DNA from: JACCTI01 sp038237435 | GTDB taxonomy: Bacteria; Verrucomicrobiota; Verrucomicrobiia; Chthoniobacterales; UBA10450 | Direction: 5' to 3' | NCBI GenBank assembly: GCA_038237435.1 | Contig: JBBRYT010000002.1 | Coordinates: forward strand, 310,001 to 374,000 | Length of the DNA stretch: 64,000 bases | Part shown: one piece after another, positions 16,273-26,198 of the stretch | Numbering within the stretch: the first letter of the stretch is position 1 | Layout: each line of letters starts with the position of its first letter | Program-made: the position numbers and the translations under genes | Notes under the pieces: model-generated | What the model was told of the DNA's origin: nothing | What the model saw: the letters and a program-made list of their open reading frames with translations, nothing else | Database searches by the model: none

Positions 16273-18087
16273 GTGTCAATTGCCGCGGCTTCTCCTCTTG
16301 CGGACACGTGTCGTTTTCCCGAAAGGACGACGACGTGTGCGCGCGATTTCATTGGCGCCGCCTGCCGTTATCTGCTGTTAGCCACCCCCGCAGTTTTGAT
16401 CGGCTGGCTAATTTTTCTCTACGGGGTCGACACGCCTTGGGGCGACCAATGGGATGGGATGGCCCAGCTCTTCGAAAAAGCGCAGGCTGGTACCTTGGGT
16501 CTTTCGGATTTTTTTGCGTTCCATAACGAGCATCGAATCTTTTTCCCGCGACTAATCATGTTCGCGACCGCCCGACTAACAAACTGGAATGTGCGGGCAG
16601 AGATGCTCATCGGCTGGATGCTCCTGTGCGTGTCGGCCATGAGTATCCGCCAGATGGCGAAGGCGAGTGGCTGGCGCGATTTGCGCAGTTGTTTCTGGTT
16701 GATCCTGGCGAGCAACGTCCTGCTTTTCACCCCGCTGCAATGGGAAAATCTGATCTGGGGTTTTCAAATCGGATTCCTTCTTCCGTTGGCTGCGACCATC
16801 ACCGCGCTTTGGTTGGCGACGGCGCTGCCGCGCCCGTTTGATTTCGTCGGCACGATGATTCTCTGTCTGGTCACCACCTTTTCAATCGCGAGTGGCTTTT
16901 CTTCGTGGCTGCTGGTCGCGCCGGTTCTCGCTCTCACGCCCAAGATAGCAACCTCGCGGACAAATTTTCGTTGGTGGCTAATTTGGATATTGATCGCCTG
17001 CGCCAGCACCTATTTTTATTTTCGAGGCTTCGCTCAACCGCACGGACATCCGAGCGAGCAACACGGTTTGAGTCATCCGCTGGACGCGCTCGAATTTTTC
17101 CTCGCGTATCTCGGCAGCCCGTTCTCTTCCGGCACTGCGTTTGATAAAACATTCATCGCGGAAATTTCTGGCGGCGCGCTACTCGTCAGTCTGCTGGCGC
17201 TTCTCAGCTATCTCTGGCATTGCCGAAGCGAGAAAGAATTGTTGGGACGCGCCGTTCCCTGGGTCTCGTTAGGCGGAATCGCTTTGGCAAATGCTCTGCT
17301 CACCACGATTGGTCGCGTCGGATTTGGAATTTCTGCCGCCCTGCCGCCGCGCTACGTTTCTTTCTCGATCATGCTTCCGCTGGCGCTGTTATTTCTCGGA
17401 GCGCTCGTTTTGCAGGACGGACAAGCCCGTTTTCATATTGCGAAACAAATCTCCGCGGCGCGCTTAAGCTGTGCAATTTTCGCCAGCGTGTTCGGCCTAC
17501 TCTTTCTGCTCGCGAGTATCCATTGCTTGAATTATTGGAGCGGGTTCCAACACAAACGCCTCCTCGGGAAATCCGCGCTTACGCTCAGCGAAGTCCTCGA
17601 CGAATCAGAGGGGTTGAAGAGTTACGTGCATTGGTCGAGCGCGAGTTTTCATCCGCGCATGCGCACGCTCGATCAACTCGGCTATCTGCATCCGCCTTTG
17701 TTACGCACGCGCCAGATGAGCGCACTCGCGGCTGATCCCGGCGGCGAAACGTTTGGGCAACTGACTAATAGCGGGCGAAAAGACGATGGTGATTTCGCCG
17801 CCGGCGGGTGGGCGATTTTGCCTAGACAACACCGAATCGCCGACAGCGTTCTCCTGGCCTATCAAAACGAACGCGGCGAATGGATTCTTTTTGCACGCGC
17901 TGATGTCGGTTCGCCTTTGCCGGCGGTGAGTCAGGCGCTCGAGGATGAGACCTACAGGTATTCCGGATGGCTCAAGTCGTGGGCACCGGAACAATTGCCC
18001 GCGGGAACGCGGCGCATCAGTGCCTGGGCATACGACGCCGATGCCGCGCGCGCCTTCCAGATCGGTGAAGCATCGATTGCCAATTGA
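16273..18087 (+). CDS. Multi-pass membrane protein, GT-C-like
   Basis: This is a 604-residue protein from a GTG at 16273. The first membrane helix is LLLATPAVLIGWLIFLYGV, followed by DTPWGDQWDGM and then FFAFHNEHRIFFPRL. That pattern (PxGDQWD ... HNEHR..FPR) recurs in uncharacterised bacterial integral membrane proteins resembling GT-C glycosyltransferases, with the acidic residue in the first loop. About ten further helices follow, then a ~190-residue soluble C-terminal part. Its TGA overlaps the ATG of the next gene (TGATG), so the two are translationally coupled. It probably belongs to the same surface-glycan pathway. Exact activity is unknown. Confidence 0.65.
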   Translation: MSIAAASPLADTCRFPERTTTCARDFIGAACRYLLLATPAVLIGWLIFLYGVDTPWGDQWDGMAQLFEKAQAGTLGLSDFFAFHNEHRIFFPRLIMFATARLTNWNVRAEMLIGWMLLCVSAMSIRQMAKASGWRDLRSCFWLILASNVLLFTPLQWENLIWGFQIGFLLPLAATITALWLATALPRPFDFVGTMILCLVTTFSIASGFSSWLLVAPVLALTPKIATSRTNFRWWLIWILIACASTYFYFRGFAQPHGHPSEQHGLSHPLDALEFFLAYLGSPFSSGTAFDKTFIAEISGGALLVSLLALLSYLWHCRSEKELLGRAVPWVSLGGIALANALLTTIGRVGFGISAALPPRYVSFSIMLPLALLFLGALVLQDGQARFHIAKQISAARLSCAIFASVFGLLFLLASIHCLNYWSGFQHKRLLGKSALTLSEVLDESEGLKSYVHWSSASFHPRMRTLDQLGYLHPPLLRTRQMSALAADPGGETFGQLTNSGRKDDGDFAAGGWAILPRQHRIADSVLLAYQNERGEWILFARADVGSPLPAVSQALEDETYRYSGWLKSWAPEQLPAGTRRISAWAYDADAARAFQIGEASIAN

Positions 18088-19682
18088 TGCGCGTTTCGTG
18101 GACGAAAACACTCGACTGGTGTGTTGTCGCGCTCGTCGGAATCGCGGCGATCGCCCTGCATCTACGCCTCGCGTTACTCGTCGGCGCGCTCTGGCGCGAT
18201 GAAACGAACAGCGTAAATCTCGCGAACGTTTCGATGTTTTCCGAGTTCTGGCATTTCCTCCAATTCGATTCGTTCCCCGCGCTTTTTTTTGCGCTGCTCC
18301 GGATTTGGACGGCAATCTTCGGTACGCAAAATGATAGCGCCTTGCGCGCTCTCGGCCTTCTCATCGGATTAGGAATTCTCGCGGCGCTTTGGCTAAACGC
18401 GCGCACGTTTGGTATGCGGCTTCCCATCTTGTCGCTCGCCCTGGTCGGATTGAATCCGATGATCATCCGCTACGGCGATTCGATTCGCGCCTATGGCCTG
18501 GGCATTCTGCTAATCCTGCTCACCCTGCGCAGTTTTTGGCGGCTGGTGGAAATGGACGGTTTTCCTTCGGGAAAACGCATTGGCGTCGCGCTCTTTTGCG
18601 CGCTGCTTAGTGTGCATTGTCTCTATTACAATTCCGTCTTGCTTCTAGCCATCGCGCTCGGCGCGGCCGCGGTCGCCGCGCGGCGGGGAGAATGGAAATC
18701 CGTGGGGCTTATCTTCGGTCTTGGCTTCATCGCGGCACTTTCGCTTTTGGTCTATCTGCCGGTGATGATGCGCATGAGCGAATGGAACTTCCTCGTTCAC
18801 CATCCGACAGGCTTCGATGCGCTCTGGCAGCGTGCCGGTACCGTTCTGGGCTCTCCGCTACGCGTGATAACCTGGTTGTGGGTCGCACTAATTTTTGCTG
18901 GATTACTTCTTGTACTCGTTAGGCAAAAATTGTCGCCGCCGATCCTGTTTGGCGCGGTAGCGTTGCTGGCCGGTCTGGTCGGTTACATCTGTTTTCTGCA
19001 TCTTCTCGGTTATTACACCCAGCCCTGGTATTACATCACGCTCGCCGTCTTCGTCGCTTGTCTGCTCGACATTATTTTCGGTGCGTGGCCGAAAACGAAA
19101 CTTGTGCGACCGATGATCGCGCTCGGTCTTCTTTGTTTGGCCGCGGCTCCGGCCTGGAGCGAAATGAAACTTCGCCACACCAACGCCGATCTGATTGCCG
19201 CGCGGCTGGAAGGAATTTCGAAAGAAGGCGACGTGGTTCTGTTACCGCGCTGGGAATGCGCCATTTCCTTCGTTCGCTATTACCAGGGCCCAGCTGAAGT
19301 CATCACGCTGCCGCTCGTATCTGATCACCGGTTTCATTCCTACGATTTGATCATCGAGCAGATGAAGACGCCCGACGCGCAGGTGCCGGTCCTCGGGAAA
19401 ATCGAGGAGGCGCTTCGCTCCGGGCACCGCGTCTTTATTGCCGGCGAACTCCCGACGGCCGAGAGCAACGCCAAAGTGCCGGTGCTTCGTCCATTTTATC
19501 GGGATGAAAACGGAGTGCCGCACGGCTCTGGTTATTACCGAGTCTGGCAGCTTTATGTCGGGCAGTTTGTCGGCGTGCACGCGGCCAAAGTCGCGGGCAT
19601 TTCCCATCGTCTCCCGGGGTCCGAGGATGTGCTGGACTATGAGAAGCTCGCGCTCAGCGTCGCCGAGGGCTGGCGCGATTGA
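18087..19682 (+). CDS. GT39-like membrane glycosyltransferase (paralogue A)
   Basis: This is a 531-residue multi-pass protein. I use ATG 18087, which overlaps the previous stop, in place of the TTG one codon upstream. Near residue 35 it has GALWRDETNSV, the acidic loop motif of GT39 enzymes. It then has DSFPALFFALLRIW, IIRYGDSIRAYGLGIL, HCLYYNSVLL and YYTQPWYYITLA. The same series of motifs recurs in the gene at 21203, so the two are paralogues separated only by the methyltransferase-GT2 fusion. The C-terminal ~140 residues are soluble. Expected role: transfer of a sugar from a lipid carrier to an external acceptor. Confidence 0.82.
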   Translation: MRVSWTKTLDWCVVALVGIAAIALHLRLALLVGALWRDETNSVNLANVSMFSEFWHFLQFDSFPALFFALLRIWTAIFGTQNDSALRALGLLIGLGILAALWLNARTFGMRLPILSLALVGLNPMIIRYGDSIRAYGLGILLILLTLRSFWRLVEMDGFPSGKRIGVALFCALLSVHCLYYNSVLLLAIALGAAAVAARRGEWKSVGLIFGLGFIAALSLLVYLPVMMRMSEWNFLVHHPTGFDALWQRAGTVLGSPLRVITWLWVALIFAGLLLVLVRQKLSPPILFGAVALLAGLVGYICFLHLLGYYTQPWYYITLAVFVACLLDIIFGAWPKTKLVRPMIALGLLCLAAAPAWSEMKLRHTNADLIAARLEGISKEGDVVLLPRWECAISFVRYYQGPAEVITLPLVSDHRFHSYDLIIEQMKTPDAQVPVLGKIEEALRSGHRVFIAGELPTAESNAKVPVLRPFYRDENGVPHGSGYYRVWQLYVGQFVGVHAAKVAGISHRLPGSEDVLDYEKLALSVAEGWRD

Positions 19683-19712
19683 CGCTGGCTCGTCTCTTGC
19701 TCAAAAAAGGGC

Positions 19713-21203
19713 ATGCCCAACCCGCAGCCGTCTGCTTCGGCGTCGTTGCCGCTTGTCGTTAACGATGAGCCGCTGCGTGTTTTGCCGGCCCCGCCGCTGC
19801 CGACATTGCTCGAAGAACAACTCGAGGCGCTTCGTTCCTTTTTTGATTCCGCCCCGACGGAGCCGACGCGCGGTGGTTGTTTTTATCGCAAATTGCTCGC
19901 GAACTATTACCGCGAACTCATAGCCCCCGACGCGAGCATTCTCGAGATCGGCTGCGGTGGCGGACACTTGCTAGAGCTTTTGCAGAATCGCGATCTGGTC
20001 GGCGTTGATATTTCCGAGAAAAAAATCGCGGCCGCACAAGCGCGCATTCCGCACGGCGAGTTTTATGTTGGGGCTGCGGAGGATTTGGAGTTGGAGCGCT
20101 CGTTCGATGTCATCATCATTTCCGAGACGCTCAATTACGCCGCCGATGTGCAGCAAATCTTCGAGCGTCTGCACGCGGTTTCGCATCCGGGCACGCGCCT
20201 GATTCTCAATTTTCACAGCGGGCTGTGGCGACCATTGTGGTCGTTAGGCAGCCGGCTCGGCTTGCGCGCCGCTCACCCGCCCTGCAATTGGCTCAGCTCG
20301 GGCGACGTTCGCAATCTCCTCGGCCTCGCCGGCTGGGACGTGATCAAGCAACAAGGACGGTTGCTTCTCCCGCTGCCATGCTTCGGGTTGGAGAGAATCG
20401 CCAACCGCTATCTCGTGCCGTTTCTGTCGCAACTCGGTCTGACAACCTTCCAGGTGGCGCGTCCCATCCAGCACTCGTTAGGCGAAAAATCGGTTTCGGT
20501 CATCATTCCGGCACGCAACGAAGCCGGCAACATAGAATCTGCGGTCCGACGATTGCCGCGTCTCGGCCCGTGCACGGAAATTATTTTCGTGGAAGGAAAT
20601 TCGACCGATCAGACCTGGGCTGAGATTGCCCGTGTGCAAGAGGCCTACCCGGATCTTCAGATCAAAGCGCTACGGCAAACTGGAAACGGCAAAGGCAACG
20701 CCGTCCGCGAAGGTTTTGCCGCCGCGAGCGGCGAGATATTGATGATCCTCGACGCGGACCTAACCATGCCGCCGGAGGAGTTGCCGAAGTTCTATCGCGC
20801 GCTCGTTTCTGGCCGCGCCGATTTCGCCAACGGTGTCCGCCTCGTTTATCCAATGCGGGACAAAGCGATGCGCTTCTGCAATTTCCTCGCGAACAAATTC
20901 TTCGGTCTCGCCTTCAGCTGGGCCCTGGGCCAATCGATCAAGGACACGCTTTGCGGAACGAAAGCGCTCTTTAAAAAAGATTACGAGCGCATCGCGGCCA
21001 ATCGCGCTCACTTCGGCGACTTCGATCCGTTCGGCGATTTCGATTTGCTCTTTGGTGCCAGCCGCCTGCAGCTGGAAATTGCCGACGTGCCGATCCGTTA
21101 CCGCGAGCGCACTTACGGCCTCACCAATATCAAAAGGTGGCGGCACGGTCTACTCCTCCTGCGGATGCTTTTGCTTGCGATCACGAAGATCAAGTTGATC
21201 TAG
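19713..21203 (+). CDS. SAM methyltransferase-GT2 glycosyltransferase fusion
   Basis: This 496-residue protein joins two enzymes. Residues ~60-245 are a class I SAM-dependent methyltransferase: ILEIGCGGGH at ~76 (motif I), LVGVDIS (acidic motif II) and DVIIISETLNY. From ~260 onward it is a family 2 glycosyltransferase with VIIPARNEAGNIESAV, VEGNSTDQTW, then DADLTMPPEE at ~348 (the DxD metal-sugar site) and KDTLCGTKALF. The GT2 part resembles dolichol- or polyprenyl-phosphate-mannose synthase-like enzymes, which would make the lipid-linked donor used by neighbouring GT39 proteins. It starts at ATG 19713, 30 bases after the previous gene, and its TAG overlaps the GTG of the next gene. No frameshift separates the halves. 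Confidence 0.85.
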   Translation: MPNPQPSASASLPLVVNDEPLRVLPAPPLPTLLEEQLEALRSFFDSAPTEPTRGGCFYRKLLANYYRELIAPDASILEIGCGGGHLLELLQNRDLVGVDISEKKIAAAQARIPHGEFYVGAAEDLELERSFDVIIISETLNYAADVQQIFERLHAVSHPGTRLILNFHSGLWRPLWSLGSRLGLRAAHPPCNWLSSGDVRNLLGLAGWDVIKQQGRLLLPLPCFGLERIANRYLVPFLSQLGLTTFQVARPIQHSLGEKSVSVIIPARNEAGNIESAVRRLPRLGPCTEIIFVEGNSTDQTWAEIARVQEAYPDLQIKALRQTGNGKGNAVREGFAAASGEILMILDADLTMPPEELPKFYRALVSGRADFANGVRLVYPMRDKAMRFCNFLANKFFGLAFSWALGQSIKDTLCGTKALFKKDYERIAANRAHFGDFDPFGDFDLLFGASRLQLEIADVPIRYRERTYGLTNIKRWRHGLLLLRMLLLAITKIKLI

Positions 21204-22789
21204 TGAGTCGCGTGCCGGCGCGACCAAATTCTGTCTCCCGCTTCGCCGGCTTCGTCGCGATCCTCGTCACGCTGGCGTGCGGATTCCTGCACATCATTTT
21301 TGGCATTCATGCCGGCGGCCTGTGGCGCGATGAAATCGGCAGTCTGGAAATCGCGACCATGCGGACATTCTCCGAGCTCTGGTCGAATCTCGCTTTCGAA
21401 TCTTTCCCCGCGTTGTTTCCATTGCTCTTGCGCGCGGTTGCGGGCGTGAGCGGGACCGATCACGCTTTGCGCGTTTTCGGAGTCGTCATTGGCCTGCTCA
21501 TCCTCGCTACGCTTTGGCTAAACGCGCGCTCCTTTCGCATCGGATTCCCGCTGGTGGCGCTTGCTCTCATCGGCGGAAACGCGCACATGATTCGTTACGG
21601 CGATTCCATTCGTGGCTATGGAATCGGGATTGTTTTCATCTTGCTCTCGTTAGGCGCATTCTGGCGGCTGGTCGAGTCTGCTACGGCTGTTAATGCGCTT
21701 ATCGCCGGCCTCTGTGCGCTGCTTAGTGTGCATGCTCTTTACTACAACAGTGTTTTGATTTTTGCCGTTTGCCTGGCCGCGGTCGCGGTCGGGACCCGAC
21801 GTAGAAACTTCAAACTAATCGTCATTGTCTTGTCGATCGGCGCGATCGCAGCGTGCTCGCTCTTGCCCTACCGGCCAATCGTCCAACGCGTCCATCAATG
21901 GGATTTTGTTTGGAAAGTTGCCTTCACACCCGCGCACATGTGGGGCCGCTTTTCCGAAACGCTCGGTTCACCGGTTCATGCCTTGCTCTGGGTATGGCCG
22001 GTTCTTTTTCTCCTCGCCTTGATCGTCGGTGTGCGCGCGTTCTGGCGCGCGAAGACCGGGCTGCAGGATCGCGATATTTTTGCGTTCGTTAGTCTAATAA
22101 TCGGCGTGGCGGGTTACGGCGTCTTTCTGCGCGTGCTCGATTATCAAACACAACCCTGGTACTACATCGCACTGCTTGCCTTCAGTGCGCTCTGTCTCGA
22201 AATCATCTTTGCGCGTGCGCTCCTCGCGCGTGCCATTTTCGCTCTCGCATTCGTCGGCATAACTTTTTTTCCCGCAACGCGCGCGTTGCATCAACGCCAG
22301 ACCAACATGGACCTCGTGGCAGCGCGGCTTAAAGGATTGGCCACACCGGAGGATTTCATCATCGCCAATCCGTTTCCCTTCGGCATTCCGCTCCACCATT
22401 ATTATCACGGGGCGACACCTATCGAAACCGTTCCGCCGATGTCCGATCTGCGCACCCATCGCGCCGATCAACTCGTCGCCCAAATGAAAGCGACCGAACC
22501 GCTCGCTCCCCTTTGGCAGAAAATGGAAGAGACGCTGCGGAATGGCCACACGATTTGGTTGGTCGGCAGTGTGCCGTTCCTCGGTTCGGAGCCGCCGCTC
22601 GAAGTGGCGCCGGGTGCCTCAAGCTCAACGGGCTGGTCGGGCGGAAATTTCTATCGCGCTTGGGGCGAGCAAACCGCCTCTTTTTTACAACTGCATGCCG
22701 ACCAATTCGAGCGGGTGCGCGTGCCACTTTCGCAGCCGGTCATGCATTACGAAAATGTGCCGCTTAGCTCATTCCGCGGCTGGAAGTAA
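21203..22789 (+). CDS. GT39-like membrane glycosyltransferase (paralogue B)
   Basis: This is a 528-residue multi-pass protein. GTG 21203 overlaps the previous stop (TAGTG), which decides the start over a longer frame. It carries GGLWRDEIGSL near residue 40 with the GT39 acidic pair, then ESFPALFPLLLRAV, MIRYGDSIRGYGIGI, HALYYNSVLI and YQTQPWYYIALL. All of these are shared with the gene at 18087. It is the last gene of the 16.3-22.8 kb operon: GT-C-like, GT39 A, methyltransferase-GT2, GT39 B. Its 3' end overlaps the convergent YfhO-like gene by 21 bases. Acceptor and sugar are unknown. Confidence 0.82.
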   Translation: MSRVPARPNSVSRFAGFVAILVTLACGFLHIIFGIHAGGLWRDEIGSLEIATMRTFSELWSNLAFESFPALFPLLLRAVAGVSGTDHALRVFGVVIGLLILATLWLNARSFRIGFPLVALALIGGNAHMIRYGDSIRGYGIGIVFILLSLGAFWRLVESATAVNALIAGLCALLSVHALYYNSVLIFAVCLAAVAVGTRRRNFKLIVIVLSIGAIAACSLLPYRPIVQRVHQWDFVWKVAFTPAHMWGRFSETLGSPVHALLWVWPVLFLLALIVGVRAFWRAKTGLQDRDIFAFVSLIIGVAGYGVFLRVLDYQTQPWYYIALLAFSALCLEIIFARALLARAIFALAFVGITFFPATRALHQRQTNMDLVAARLKGLATPEDFIIANPFPFGIPLHHYYHGATPIETVPPMSDLRTHRADQLVAQMKATEPLAPLWQKMEETLRNGHTIWLVGSVPFLGSEPPLEVAPGASSSTGWSGGNFYRAWGEQTASFLQLHADQFERVRVPLSQPVMHYENVPLSSFRGWK

Positions 22790-25015
22790 ATCCGGCGCGA
22801 TTAATTCAGCACTCGTTAGGCGAAAACTTCGCAAGGGCAAGCGAACGAGGGATAAGACCATGATAATGCCGAGCAACGACCAACTGCCCATGATCAGCCA
22901 TGGCATTCCAATTGGTCGGTAGGAGAAATCGATGCGGTTAGCTCCCTTCGTTACCGGCACCGCGCGAAAGATAAAGTTCGCGCCGCTTATCGGTTGTTCT
23001 ACGCCATTAACAGTCGCATGCCAGCTACGCGACCAACGATCGCTTACTAGCAACCAGCCATCGCTGGGCGCGCTCGTTTCAAGCAGCAGCCGGTTCGGCT
23101 GATAATCGAGCACTCGAAAATCGGCATGGACCGCCGCCGGCGCTTGCGCAATGGCCGCGACCTCTGCCTTGTTCGGAGGTAACGGCTGGAGCATTTTCTC
23201 GCGCGAATGGCGGAGGATGATCGGCCCCTGCACATCGTTCCAGCGCTTGGCGAAATGGGCGGCCAGTCCAGGATTAGGCGAGACATCGGGCGCGTCACTG
23301 GCAAACCAAATCCGCTCGTGACCGAGCCCCATTGCCTGCAAGGCAGGATTAGAAGCGATCAATTCGTGAAAACGATTTCGAAACGGCTCGTAACCGCGCA
23401 GAGTAGGAACCTTGAAGTAGAAATTAGGGTTGCCACTTAAGTCTCCTGCCGCGCGCGCAAATTTTTCCGGACCCAGCGCCACCGAAGAATCGGATGGAAG
23501 AGGAAGTGGGTCTCTAGCGCCCTTATCGAAAACTGTTAGCTGCGTAAAATGCATCGCGGCGAGCCCGTCGATTACGGCCAGAGCTATGAAGATCGCAGGA
23601 AGATAGGAAGCGAGTTTGAGTGAGCGACGCCTTAGGAAAAAGGCGAAGACAAGCAGCCCGCCCCAAACGACTAAGGCATGTGCTACCGCCAGGAGATACT
23701 CAGGGTGATCAGTCGCGCCATTCGCAAGAACAATAGCGAACGCGGTAACGGCACCTAGAGCCAGGATAGGAGCAAGCACTATCAGACGCCGGAGAGCCTT
23801 GTCATCGGTGTTGAGATCGTGCGCGCCGAGTAGACCGAGGATGCTCAGCAGAAACAAAAAGTAACCTCGCAGCATGCTGGAGTGACGGAAGTAACGGGTA
23901 GGAGGAAGCAGGTCATAGAGCCAGCCGCGCAAAGGCAGGGCCGCAGACAGAGCGGAGGCGAGGGCCAAGAGGGCGATAACGCAAAGATACCAACGCCACC
24001 GGCGCTCCGTTTTGCCTGTCAATGCAACTAGCGCAAGTAACAAAGTTAGTGCGCCCGTGTAAAGGTTCAGACTCGATAGGTCGGTAGTCGACCAAAGATT
24101 GCGTTTACCGTCATAGAATTCCTTTAAGGGAATGGTAACCAGAGCCGGGCTACTAAGAGTGGCCAGGGCGCCTGGCTCGAGCGCGTTGGATTCCAAAGCG
24201 TAATTCCGATGCAATGGCTGGCTGCGTTCACTGTAGCCCCTGCCTTCATAAACCGCACTGGTATAGGACGGCGAAAAGATAGCTACTCCAACGACACCGA
24301 CAATAACAACGCTAAGGCCGGCATAGCTAAAGGTCGCGGCCCGTTCGGTTTTTTCCGTTTGAAGATAGCGGCCGATGGCCCAGGCGACAATTAGCGGCAC
24401 GGTAAAGAAAGTAAGCGCCGGATATCCTCCTAGACCTGACATGCCCCAGAGCGCTCCAGCTTGCAGAGCGGCTAGCAGCTTGCGCTGAGTTATTGCTACA
24501 TCGAGCCGCCAAATAAGAAAAGGCAGGACGGTGTAGGCATAGAGCACACTGCTATGCTCAGCGTGACCGGTATAGTAACCGGAAAAGACGAAACCAAGCG
24601 CGATGATGAGCCCGCCCCACACGGGCGCGTGCAAATGTCGCGCGAGTAGGAGCATCCCTAGCCCGCCGGTTAGCCAAAGAGCCAACCAGTAATAAACGTA
24701 AGCTTGAGCGCCCGGGCCGGTGATAGCTGCGGCTAGTAGAAGATCAGGCGAAAATGTTCCCGCTCCCGCCACGGCGAAATCCGGTGAGCCGCCAGCTAAC
24801 CATGGATTCCAGTAAAGTAACTTTCCCGCGCGAGTGAAATCGGCCAGGAGCGAATAGAACGGTGCGCAAAGACCAGCGCCGTCCCACTTCTCTTGCGCCT
24901 GGCCGGTTAGGAGCAGCCAGTTTGCGATCACGAACACCGCCAGGAGGATGAAGGCAGCATGCCGCCAGCGCATTTCGCCGACGCGACGAAAGAGTGGGGC
25001 CAAGGAGAGATTCAC
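22769..25015 (-). CDS. YfhO-like multi-pass membrane protein
   Basis: This is a 748-residue protein with about twelve hydrophobic helices starting at HAAFILLAVFVIANWLLL. The first loop has LYWNPWLAGGSPDFA, and the second has the GHAEHSSVLYAYTVLPFL pattern. The soluble C-terminus reads DGWLLVSDRWSRSWHATVNG and then FRAVPVTKGANRIDFSYRP. That ending is typical of YfhO-type proteins, which in Gram-positives add glycosyl groups to lipoteichoic acid. In a Gram-negative-type organism the substrate must be something else. It is the last gene of a minus-strand run with 25067 and 26199. CTA and TAG-containing codons are frequent here compared with the operon to its left. Confidence 0.75.
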   Translation of the reverse strand: MNLSLAPLFRRVGEMRWRHAAFILLAVFVIANWLLLTGQAQEKWDGAGLCAPFYSLLADFTRAGKLLYWNPWLAGGSPDFAVAGAGTFSPDLLLAAAITGPGAQAYVYYWLALWLTGGLGMLLLARHLHAPVWGGLIIALGFVFSGYYTGHAEHSSVLYAYTVLPFLIWRLDVAITQRKLLAALQAGALWGMSGLGGYPALTFFTVPLIVAWAIGRYLQTEKTERAATFSYAGLSVVIVGVVGVAIFSPSYTSAVYEGRGYSERSQPLHRNYALESNALEPGALATLSSPALVTIPLKEFYDGKRNLWSTTDLSSLNLYTGALTLLLALVALTGKTERRWRWYLCVIALLALASALSAALPLRGWLYDLLPPTRYFRHSSMLRGYFLFLLSILGLLGAHDLNTDDKALRRLIVLAPILALGAVTAFAIVLANGATDHPEYLLAVAHALVVWGGLLVFAFFLRRRSLKLASYLPAIFIALAVIDGLAAMHFTQLTVFDKGARDPLPLPSDSSVALGPEKFARAAGDLSGNPNFYFKVPTLRGYEPFRNRFHELIASNPALQAMGLGHERIWFASDAPDVSPNPGLAAHFAKRWNDVQGPIILRHSREKMLQPLPPNKAEVAAIAQAPAAVHADFRVLDYQPNRLLLETSAPSDGWLLVSDRWSRSWHATVNGVEQPISGANFIFRAVPVTKGANRIDFSYRPIGMPWLIMGSWSLLGIIMVLSLVRLPLRSFRLTSAELIAPDLLPAAE

Positions 25016-25066
25016 GATAGGGCTGAACGGAGCGCGAAGCGTTCTTACCCAGCAATGTATATGCCC

Positions 25067-26194
25067 TTAGGAGGGCTGATTTCTCTCGTTCGGCATGAGG
25101 TAATAAGCCGTCATGACAATCAGTGGCGCGCACAGCGGCATGAAGTTACGCGCTTCCCGCAACCAACTGAAAACCAGACCGGAAAGGAAAAGCACCGGGA
25201 ATAGGAAAAGAACGAGCCGGCGCAGACTGAGCGGAGCACTTCGCCACCCCAGGAAAACGAACGGCAGGAAAATCGCCACGGTGAAAAAGACAGAGCCAAG
25301 CCAGCGCGAATAATTATTCCAGTTCTCGGCGATATGTTGGGCTGTAACACCGCTGATTTGTGCGTAATGCGGCGCGGAATGTAGGACCGCTGCGCGAACT
25401 CCGAGATAAAGAAGGGCGGAAGCTACGAGAAGGAGAGCTGCTTTGGGAACGAACTTCGGCTCACGCCAATGGAAGAGCGCATAGTAACCGGCCATGGCCA
25501 GCACGGTTTCCTTGGCGAGCGAACCAATCAGGATGGTAAGAAGAAGCCAGGCAAACTGTTCCGTTTGTAGAAAAATGAAAGTGAGAAGAAAGGACAAGTG
25601 CGACATCGGATCGGCTGGCTGGCCGGCGTAATAGCGGTAACTGACGGGGAGGATGGCGGCCCAAAGGGCGAGACAGAAGAGCGAGCCGCCGCGCAAAAGA
25701 AAGAGACGGGCGAAACGGTAAAGGGCGTAGAAGACAAAAAAACCAAAAAGATTTCGATAACCATCGCGTGCGCTATCGAAGTCGCCGGTTATTTGCTCGA
25801 GCCACCGGATAAATGCATCCGGGAGGAAGCGATAGCTGTGAGGCAAGCTCTCCGGGTTCGACATGATAGCTGCCTCGTGCAACTCCATTTGTACGGATCG
25901 ATTAGCTCCCCAGGAAGAGCTGGCGTTATCGACCAGCCAAAGATGAAGGTAATTGGTCAGCAAGGTGAGAAGTAGGCAGAGAAGTAAAGCATCCCTCTTT
26001 TCCTGCCGGTCGAGTTTGCTATCGAGGAAGTAAAAGGCGGGGATTGCTAGAAGAACAAGGCCGTAGCGAACCAGTAGCTCGGCTAGGAGGTTATGCGGTC
26101 CCAGCGCCGGCGCGGGTAGGCGCAGGAACACCGGCAGGAGAACGAGCAGCGTTATTAGGACAGTCAACGCGATCGATCTCGACGAAATGCGCAT
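25067..26194 (-). CDS. Multi-pass membrane protein of unknown function
   Basis: This 375-residue protein has ~9 hydrophobic helices beginning SIALTVLITLLVLLPVFL. There is an extended loop with SYRFLPDAFIRWLEQ and later GSLAKETVLAMAGYYALFHW. The KET-in-helix feature is common in polytopic enzymes of polysaccharide clusters. I do not recognise a named family. It starts four bases after the stop of the 26199 gene and is therefore in the same operon as the GT39-TPR and YfhO-like genes. A GT-C or O-antigen-type role is plausible from context only. Confidence 0.6.
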   Translation of the reverse strand: MRISSRSIALTVLITLLVLLPVFLRLPAPALGPHNLLAELLVRYGLVLLAIPAFYFLDSKLDRQEKRDALLLCLLLTLLTNYLHLWLVDNASSSWGANRSVQMELHEAAIMSNPESLPHSYRFLPDAFIRWLEQITGDFDSARDGYRNLFGFFVFYALYRFARLFLLRGGSLFCLALWAAILPVSYRYYAGQPADPMSHLSFLLTFIFLQTEQFAWLLLTILIGSLAKETVLAMAGYYALFHWREPKFVPKAALLLVASALLYLGVRAAVLHSAPHYAQISGVTAQHIAENWNNYSRWLGSVFFTVAIFLPFVFLGWRSAPLSLRRLVLFLFPVLFLSGLVFSWLREARNFMPLCAPLIVMTAYYLMPNERNQPS

Positions 26195-26198
26195 AAGG

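Larger units (their letters stand above)
14014..22821. repeat. CGTTAGGC motif cluster (9 exact copies)
   Basis: Exact copies lie at 14014, 15100, 15976, 17267, 18917, 20242, 20476, 21648 and 22814, all in the + orientation, about one per kb. Seven of the nine are preceded by CT, giving CTCGTTAGGC. They fall in genes of both directions and in different reading frames: SLG at 17267 and 21648, LVRQ at 18917, and CLTSL in the minus-strand gene at 15100. This points to selection on the DNA word and not on the protein. Confidence 0.65.
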
